Shown: positions 6,736-9,886 of the stretch, in pieces
How the letters are laid out: every line of letters begins with the position of its first letter
Numbering within the stretch: position 1 is the first letter of the stretch
Notes under the pieces: model-generated
The model's input: only the letters and a program-made list of their open reading frames with translations
What the model was told of the DNA's origin: nothing
Databases searched by the model: none
Made by a program: the position numbers and the translations under genes
NCBI GenBank assembly: GCA_900548215.1
Contig: URJI01000098.1
Location: 1-9,886 of the forward strand
DNA: 9,886 nt
Direction of reading: 5' to 3'
Origin: an uncultured Coprococcus sp.
Lineage (GTDB): Bacteria > Bacillota > Clostridia > Lachnospirales > Lachnospiraceae

Positions 6736-6996
6736 GTGCAGATAACTGATATAAGAATTAGAAGTGTTGAAAAGGAAGGCAAGATGAAAGCCGTTGTGTC
6801 AATCACCATCGATGATGAGTTCGTTGTTCATGATATCAAGATCATAGAAGGTGAGAAAGGGATGTTCATAGCAATGCCAAGCAGAAAAGCATCGGATGGA
6901 GAGTATAGAGATATAGCACATCCTATCAATACTGCTACCAGGGAGCGTCTGCAGAGTATGATATTGGATAAGTATCAGGAAACTTTGGCAGAGTAG
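6736..6996 (+). CDS. spoVG: SpoVG-family RNA/DNA-binding regulator
   Basis: An 86-residue small cytoplasmic protein of the SpoVG family, first known from Bacillus sporulation and septation and later shown in several Firmicutes to bind nucleic acids and affect many transcripts. Recognisable blocks in order are QITDIRIRSVEKEGKMKAVVSIT, EFVVHDIKIIEGEKGMFIAMPSRK, DGEYRDIAHPIN and the C-terminal helix RERLQSMILDKYQE. Length is normal. The start is the less common GTG. It lies 61 bp after glgD on the same strand with no clear promoter of its own, so it is probably the last gene of the glgC-glgD transcript, ending at the terminator starting at 7022. The link to glycogen is by position only. Presence of the gene does not prove that the organism forms spores. 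Confidence 0.97.
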   Translation: MQITDIRIRSVEKEGKMKAVVSITIDDEFVVHDIKIIEGEKGMFIAMPSRKASDGEYRDIAHPINTATRERLQSMILDKYQETLAE

Positions 6997-7021
6997 AATT
7001 AATTACATTGAACCAACATTT

Positions 7022-7070
7022 AGAGTCAGTGCAAATGGCGATAGTCACCAGCTAAAGCACTGACTCTTTT
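7022..7070 (+). terminator. Intrinsic terminator T1 after spoVG
   Basis: AGAGTCAGTGC (7022-7032) pairs perfectly with GCACTGACTCT (7057-7067) around a 24-base loop and is followed by TTTT. Clear rho-independent end for spoVG. Confidence 0.9.
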
Positions 7071-7110
7071 ATTTTCACAAGCTGCCGTAAGGCAGTTTGT
7101 GAAGCACGCA
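7067..7110 (+). repeat. 44-bp direct repeat, copy A, enclosing a GUAA-loop hairpin
   Basis: Identical base for base to 7148-7191. It contains a 13-bp stem: TTCACAAGCTGCC (7074-7086), GTAA loop (7087-7090), GGCAGTTTGTGAA (7091-7103), with a single G-U pair. The flanks AAGCACGCA after the stem and TTTTA before it are also conserved. There is no T-run after the hairpin, so it is not itself an intrinsic terminator. Confidence 0.9.
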
Positions 7111-7151
7111 GACGCCGAGCGGAACGCCTCAAATGGCGTCTGCTCCTTTTT
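7108..7151 (+). terminator. Second intrinsic terminator T2
   Basis: GCAGACGCC (7108-7116) pairs with GGCGTCTGC (7135-7143), with an inner GAGCG/CGCCTC stem, followed by TCCTTTTT. Its left arm starts inside the last three bases of repeat copy A. It gives a second stop for reads that pass T1. Confidence 0.85.
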
Positions 7152-7191
7152 ATTTTCACAAGCTGCCGTAAGGCAGTTTGTGAAGCACGCA
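7148..7191 (+). repeat. 44-bp direct repeat, copy B, enclosing a GUAA-loop hairpin
   Basis: Exact copy of 7067-7110, offset by 81 bp. Stem arms are 7155-7167 and 7172-7184, loop GTAA 7168-7171. It directly follows the T-tract of T2, as copy A follows that of T1. Confidence 0.9.
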
Positions 7192-7218
7192 CTTGTAAAA
7201 AGGTAATGTATAAAGTAG

Positions 7219-7257
7219 AATGTATCTGGTCGGAGTCGGTTGACTTTGGGATACATT
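7219..7257 (+). promoter_or_regulatory. Inverted repeat just upstream of the glmU-like gene
   Basis: AATGTATC (7219-7226) and GATACATT (7250-7257) are perfect inverted repeats. Between them AGTC-GGTT-GACT can form an inner hairpin. The right arm ends six bases before the GGAGG ribosome site. It could be an operator or a leader hairpin controlling ribosome access. I could not place a convincing promoter between 7192 and 7260. Confidence 0.4.
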
Positions 7258-7277
7258 ATATGTGGAGGTCATAAGAT

Positions 7278-8012
7278 ATGGTAAAGTCAGTTATACTTGC
7301 CGCAGGCAAGGGAACAAGGATGAAATCAGACAAGCCGAAGGTTGTTCACCAGGTGATGGGTAAGCCTATGGTATATTATTCTATAGAAGCAGCACGCAGT
7401 GCGGGTGCAGATAAGGTATGCGTCATTGTTGGATATAAGGCAGATGAGGTGAAAAAAGCTGTTGAAGAATCAGAGGCAGAGGTTTCAATTAGTTATGCAG
7501 TACAGGAGCAGCAGCTTGGCACTGGCCATGCGGTGAAGTGCGCATCTGATTTTATAGGAACTGATGGCGATGTGATCATACTGTGCGGAGATACTCCTCT
7601 TGTTACAGGAGAGACACTGAGAAAGGCGCTTGATTTCCATAAGAAAAATGAAAATGGAGTTACAGTCATATCCGCTCTTCTGGATGATCCATTTGGATAT
7701 GGGCGTATTATAAGAAACGGAGATTCGCTTGAAAAGATCGTGGAGGAAAAAGATGCCACTGATGTCGAGAAGGCGGTGAAAGAAGTCAATTCAGGTATGT
7801 ATATATTTAACTGTGATGCACTTCAGGCTGCTCTGACACAGATATCAAACGACAATGCTCAGGGAGAATACTATCTTCCGGATGCCATAGAGATTATAAA
7901 GAAGATGGGACTTAAAGCTGCGGCTGTCCCGATGGATGATGCAGATCAGATAAGAGGAGTGAACACACCAGAACAGCTGGCAGAGGCTGAGAAGATTATG
8001 GCAGCTCGATAA
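7278..8012 (+). CDS. Single-domain GlmU-type UDP-GlcNAc pyrophosphorylase (no acetyltransferase domain)
   Basis: A 244-residue nucleotidyltransferase matching the N-terminal half of GlmU, which joins UTP and GlcNAc-1-phosphate into UDP-GlcNAc for peptidoglycan. Motifs: LAAGKGTRMKSDKPKVVH (residues 7-24), QEQQLGTGHAVKCA, CGDTPLV (Asp105), GYGRIIR (141-146), EEKDA, VNSGMYIFN, GEYYLPD and RGVNTPEQLAEAEKIM (Asn229). Asp105 and Asn229 are the expected metal ligands. The protein stops at the linker helix, where normal GlmU of about 455 residues continues into the beta-helix that acetylates GlcN-1-P. The 86 bp before pth show no remnant of that half, so this is a clean single-domain gene rather than a frameshift. 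The start has GGAGG nine bases upstream. It leads the glmU-pth-mfd group. Specificity for GlcNAc-1-P rather than another sugar-phosphate is inferred. Confidence 0.93.
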   Translation: MVKSVILAAGKGTRMKSDKPKVVHQVMGKPMVYYSIEAARSAGADKVCVIVGYKADEVKKAVEESEAEVSISYAVQEQQLGTGHAVKCASDFIGTDGDVIILCGDTPLVTGETLRKALDFHKKNENGVTVISALLDDPFGYGRIIRNGDSLEKIVEEKDATDVEKAVKEVNSGMYIFNCDALQAALTQISNDNAQGEYYLPDAIEIIKKMGLKAAAVPMDDADQIRGVNTPEQLAEAEKIMAAR

Positions 8013-8052
8013 AAAATAGCCAGAGGGTACGGATAAGAAGAGGAATATTTAG

Positions 8053-8097
8053 ATGATCAATATCCAGATGACAGTAATATCCAGATTGGAGAAATAA
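8053..8097 (+). CDS. Possible 14-residue leader ORF before pth
   Basis: ATG 8053 follows AGAAGAGGA by eight bases and reads MINIQMTVISRLEK to TAA 8095-8097, one base before the pth ATG. It spans two copies of AATATCCAGAT (8059-8069, 8076-8086) that are out of frame with each other. Translation coupling to pth is possible, but so short an ORF can easily occur by chance. Confidence 0.15.
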   Translation: MINIQMTVISRLEK

Positions 8098-8098
8098 T

Positions 8099-8656
8099 AT
8101 GAAGATAATAGTGGGACTTGGAAATCCTGGAGTAAAATATGCTGGGACCAGGCATAATGTAGGTTTCTCGGTTATAGATGAGTATGCAGAGAGGCATAAT
8201 ATAAGAATGGATACCAATAAGCACAAGGCTATAATTGGAAAGGGCATAGTAGACGGTGAAAAGGTCATACTTGCCATGCCGCAGACGTTCATGAACCTGA
8301 GCGGAGAGAGTGTGCGCGCCATAATGGATTTTTACAAATGTAAGCCTGATGATCTTATCATAGTGTATGATGATATAGATCTGGATGTTGGTAAACTTCG
8401 CATCAGGCAGAAGGGCAGTGCCGGCGGGCATAATGGAATGAAGAATATAATTCTGCATGCTGGAAGTCAGGAATTTGTTAGAATCCGCGTAGGCGTTGGC
8501 AAGAAGCCGGACAAGATGGACCTGGCTGATTATGTGTTGTCCAGATTTGGCAAAGATGATCTTCCGGAGATGAGAAAGAGCTGCAGCACTGCCTGTGATG
8601 CGATTGACGTCATCCTGACTGAGGGGGCAGTTACTGCCATGAATAAGTTTAATTGA
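8099..8656 (+). CDS. pth: Peptidyl-tRNA hydrolase
   Basis: Cleaves the ester bond of peptidyl-tRNAs that drop off the ribosome, recycling tRNA; essential in many bacteria and cytoplasmic. The 185 residues are the normal single domain. Landmarks: GLGNPGVKYAGTRHNVGF (Asn9, His19 catalytic), PQTFMNLSG (Asn66), VYDDIDLDVGKLRIR (Asp91) and GSAGGHNGMKNII (Asn112), which match the known catalytic and tRNA-binding residues of the E. coli enzyme (N10, H20, N68, D93, N114). Start ATG 8099 with GGAGA six bases upstream. It sits between the GlmU-type gene and mfd on one strand, 86 and 15 bp away, and is probably co-transcribed. This pth-mfd order is common in Firmicutes. Nothing unusual in the protein. 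Confidence 0.98.
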   Translation: MKIIVGLGNPGVKYAGTRHNVGFSVIDEYAERHNIRMDTNKHKAIIGKGIVDGEKVILAMPQTFMNLSGESVRAIMDFYKCKPDDLIIVYDDIDLDVGKLRIRQKGSAGGHNGMKNIILHAGSQEFVRIRVGVGKKPDKMDLADYVLSRFGKDDLPEMRKSCSTACDAIDVILTEGAVTAMNKFN

Positions 8657-8671
8657 GAGAGAATGATATAG

Positions 8672-9886
8672 ATGCGTGTTTTGCAGGAACCATTTAAAAA
8701 ACTGAATATATATGATGAAGTGGGCGGATGGCTTGCGAAAGGCGATGGGTTTGTGAATGTCACGGGCAGTTCGGGCAGTGGCACTGACAGAGTGTTTTTG
8801 ATGGAGGCATTTGCTGACGATGCACCAGCTAAGATGATTATCACATATAGTGATAGGCGTGCTGAGGAGATTTACAGTGACCTTAGGTTTTACAGCAGAG
8901 ATGTGTATATGTATCCTGCCAAGGATATCCTGTTTTTCAGCGCGGATGTCCACGGAAATGCGATAACAAGAAGGCGTATGGAGGTTCTAAGAAAACTTGC
9001 AACAGGGGAAAAGTGCACTATTGTGGCGACGGTGGACGCTCTTTTTGACAAGATACCTGCACTGTCATACATGAACAGATATGTGATAAATATACATACC
9101 ATGGATCACCTGAACCTTGATGAGCTTAAGGGCAAACTAGTAGATCTGGGTTATGAAAAAACTGACAGTGTTGAGGAACCCGGACAGTTTGCGGTTCGTG
9201 GTGGTATCATAGATATATTTCCACTTACAGAAGACTGCCCGTACAGAATAGACATGTGGGATGATGAGGTGGACACCATCAAGACATTTGACGCGGAGAG
9301 TCAGAGATCTATAGAGAATGTGGATCAGCTTGTCATATATCCCGCTGGTGAGATGGTCCTTTCGAAGGACAGGATAAACCGGGGTATACGCAGGATAAAG
9401 AATGAATTGGCCTCTTACTCAAAGAAGCTGAAGGCAGAGTTTAAGACTGAGGCATACGCAAGAATAAAGCGGGAGGTGGCAGAACTTGAGGAACAGCTCA
9501 CCGAGTTCAGTGCAACCTACGGTGTTGACAGTTATGTGGATTATTTTTACAGTGATACTGTGTCAATCATAGATTGTCTTCCTGAAAAATCATTTGTGTT
9601 CATTGATGAAACCAGCAAGGTAAGTGACAGGGCAGTTTCAAGTGAGCAGAGTTTTGTGAGTGCTATGTCGCATAGACTTGAGGGAGGATATGTTCTTCCG
9701 GGACAGCTGGGCGTCATGTATTCGTATGATGATGTTATACAGAAGATGCGGAGTTACAGAACCGTTGGTTTGGATGCGTTCACAAGTGAGGATGAGCACA
9801 TAAGGTATGCCCACAGAGCAGAGATTGAGTGCAGAGAGGTGCACAGTTATAGAAACAATTTCGATTCACTTGTCTCGGATATCAGA
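8672..9886 (+). CDS. mfd: Transcription-repair coupling factor Mfd, N-terminal part
   Basis: Mfd is the ATP-driven translocase that removes RNA polymerase stalled at DNA lesions and recruits UvrA. The frame is open from ATG 8672 to the right edge: 405 residues, about one third of the usual 1,100-1,200. Visible is the UvrB-like N-terminal module: the degenerate nucleotide loop GSSGSGTDRVFL (about residues 32-43), ITYSDRRAEEIYSDLRFY, the VEEPGQFAVRGGIIDIFP hallmark (near residue 170) and the following domain towards the RNA polymerase-interacting region. The helicase motifs lie beyond the window. The degenerate P-loop is normal for this family, whose N-terminal module lacks ATPase activity. It starts 15 bp after pth with a weak AGAGAG-type ribosome site, so coupling to pth translation is likely. 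Confidence 0.96.
   Translation, partial: MRVLQEPFKKLNIYDEVGGWLAKGDGFVNVTGSSGSGTDRVFLMEAFADDAPAKMIITYSDRRAEEIYSDLRFYSRDVYMYPAKDILFFSADVHGNAITRRRMEVLRKLATGEKCTIVATVDALFDKIPALSYMNRYVINIHTMDHLNLDELKGKLVDLGYEKTDSVEEPGQFAVRGGIIDIFPLTEDCPYRIDMWDDEVDTIKTFDAESQRSIENVDQLVIYPAGEMVLSKDRINRGIRRIKNELASYSKKLKAEFKTEAYARIKREVAELEEQLTEFSATYGVDSYVDYFYSDTVSIIDCLPEKSFVFIDETSKVSDRAVSSEQSFVSAMSHRLEGGYVLPGQLGVMYSYDDVIQKMRSYRTVGLDAFTSEDEHIRYAHRAEIECREVHSYRNNFDSLVSDIR

Noticed and set aside
7067..7191. Possible start of a CRISPR array (two identical repeats)
   Set aside because: Only two copies, palindromic over most of the repeat, the intervening DNA forms a terminator, and no cas genes are nearby.
8013..8098. Remnant of the GlmU acetyltransferase domain after the glmU-like stop
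   Set aside because: No hexapeptide-repeat coding is visible in any forward frame, so the gene appears cleanly single-domain rather than recently broken.
8057..8953. Minus-strand ORF of 298 residues
   Set aside because: Lies antisense to pth and mfd, both of which are clearly real by motif. No recognisable domain.

Overview
The window looks like chromosomal DNA from an anaerobic Clostridium-class Firmicute, most likely a Lachnospiraceae gut bacterium (Coprococcus-like). This is an inference from gene content and order (glgC-glgD-spoVG, then glmU-pth-mfd), from strong AGGAGG-type ribosome sites, and from AT-rich intergenic DNA. No rRNA, tRNA, insertion sequence, phage gene or CRISPR array was found. 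Most genes are core housekeeping, so the unusual material is mainly in intergenic DNA and in departures from normal domain architecture.

Layout, left to right. (1) The 3' part of a GH36 alpha-galactosidase runs in from the left edge. (2) A short PerR-like Fur-family regulator follows, with a PerR-box-like palindrome over its probable promoter. (3) Directly behind it lies an array of degenerate 9/18-bp tandem repeats, then a bidirectional terminator, then a hairpin element. (4) On the minus strand, converging on that terminator, is an asparaginase-II family protein with an unexpected 200-residue acidic, disordered-looking tail. (5) An AT-rich divergent intergenic region carries promoters for the asparaginase (minus) and glgC (plus). 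(6) glgC and glgD, two ADP-glucose pyrophosphorylase-type proteins for glycogen synthesis, are followed by spoVG. (7) A 281-bp intergenic region holds two intrinsic terminators, each followed by an identical 44-bp repeat that encloses a 13-bp hairpin with a GUAA loop; a third, structurally conserved relative lies at 2337-2366. An inverted repeat sits just before the next gene. (8) A stand-alone GlmU uridyltransferase domain, without its acetyltransferase half, leads into pth and the 5' third of mfd, which runs off the right edge.

Functionally, glgC and glgD channel glucose-1-phosphate into glycogen. The GH36 enzyme releases galactose from plant or dietary galactosides and would feed the same hexose pool. 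The GlmU-type protein makes UDP-sugar for cell wall synthesis. Pth recycles peptidyl-tRNA and Mfd couples repair to stalled transcription. I see no convincing new multi-gene system. The best candidates for something undescribed are the GNRA-capped hairpin family that follows terminators, the acidic-tailed asparaginase, and the single-domain GlmU.
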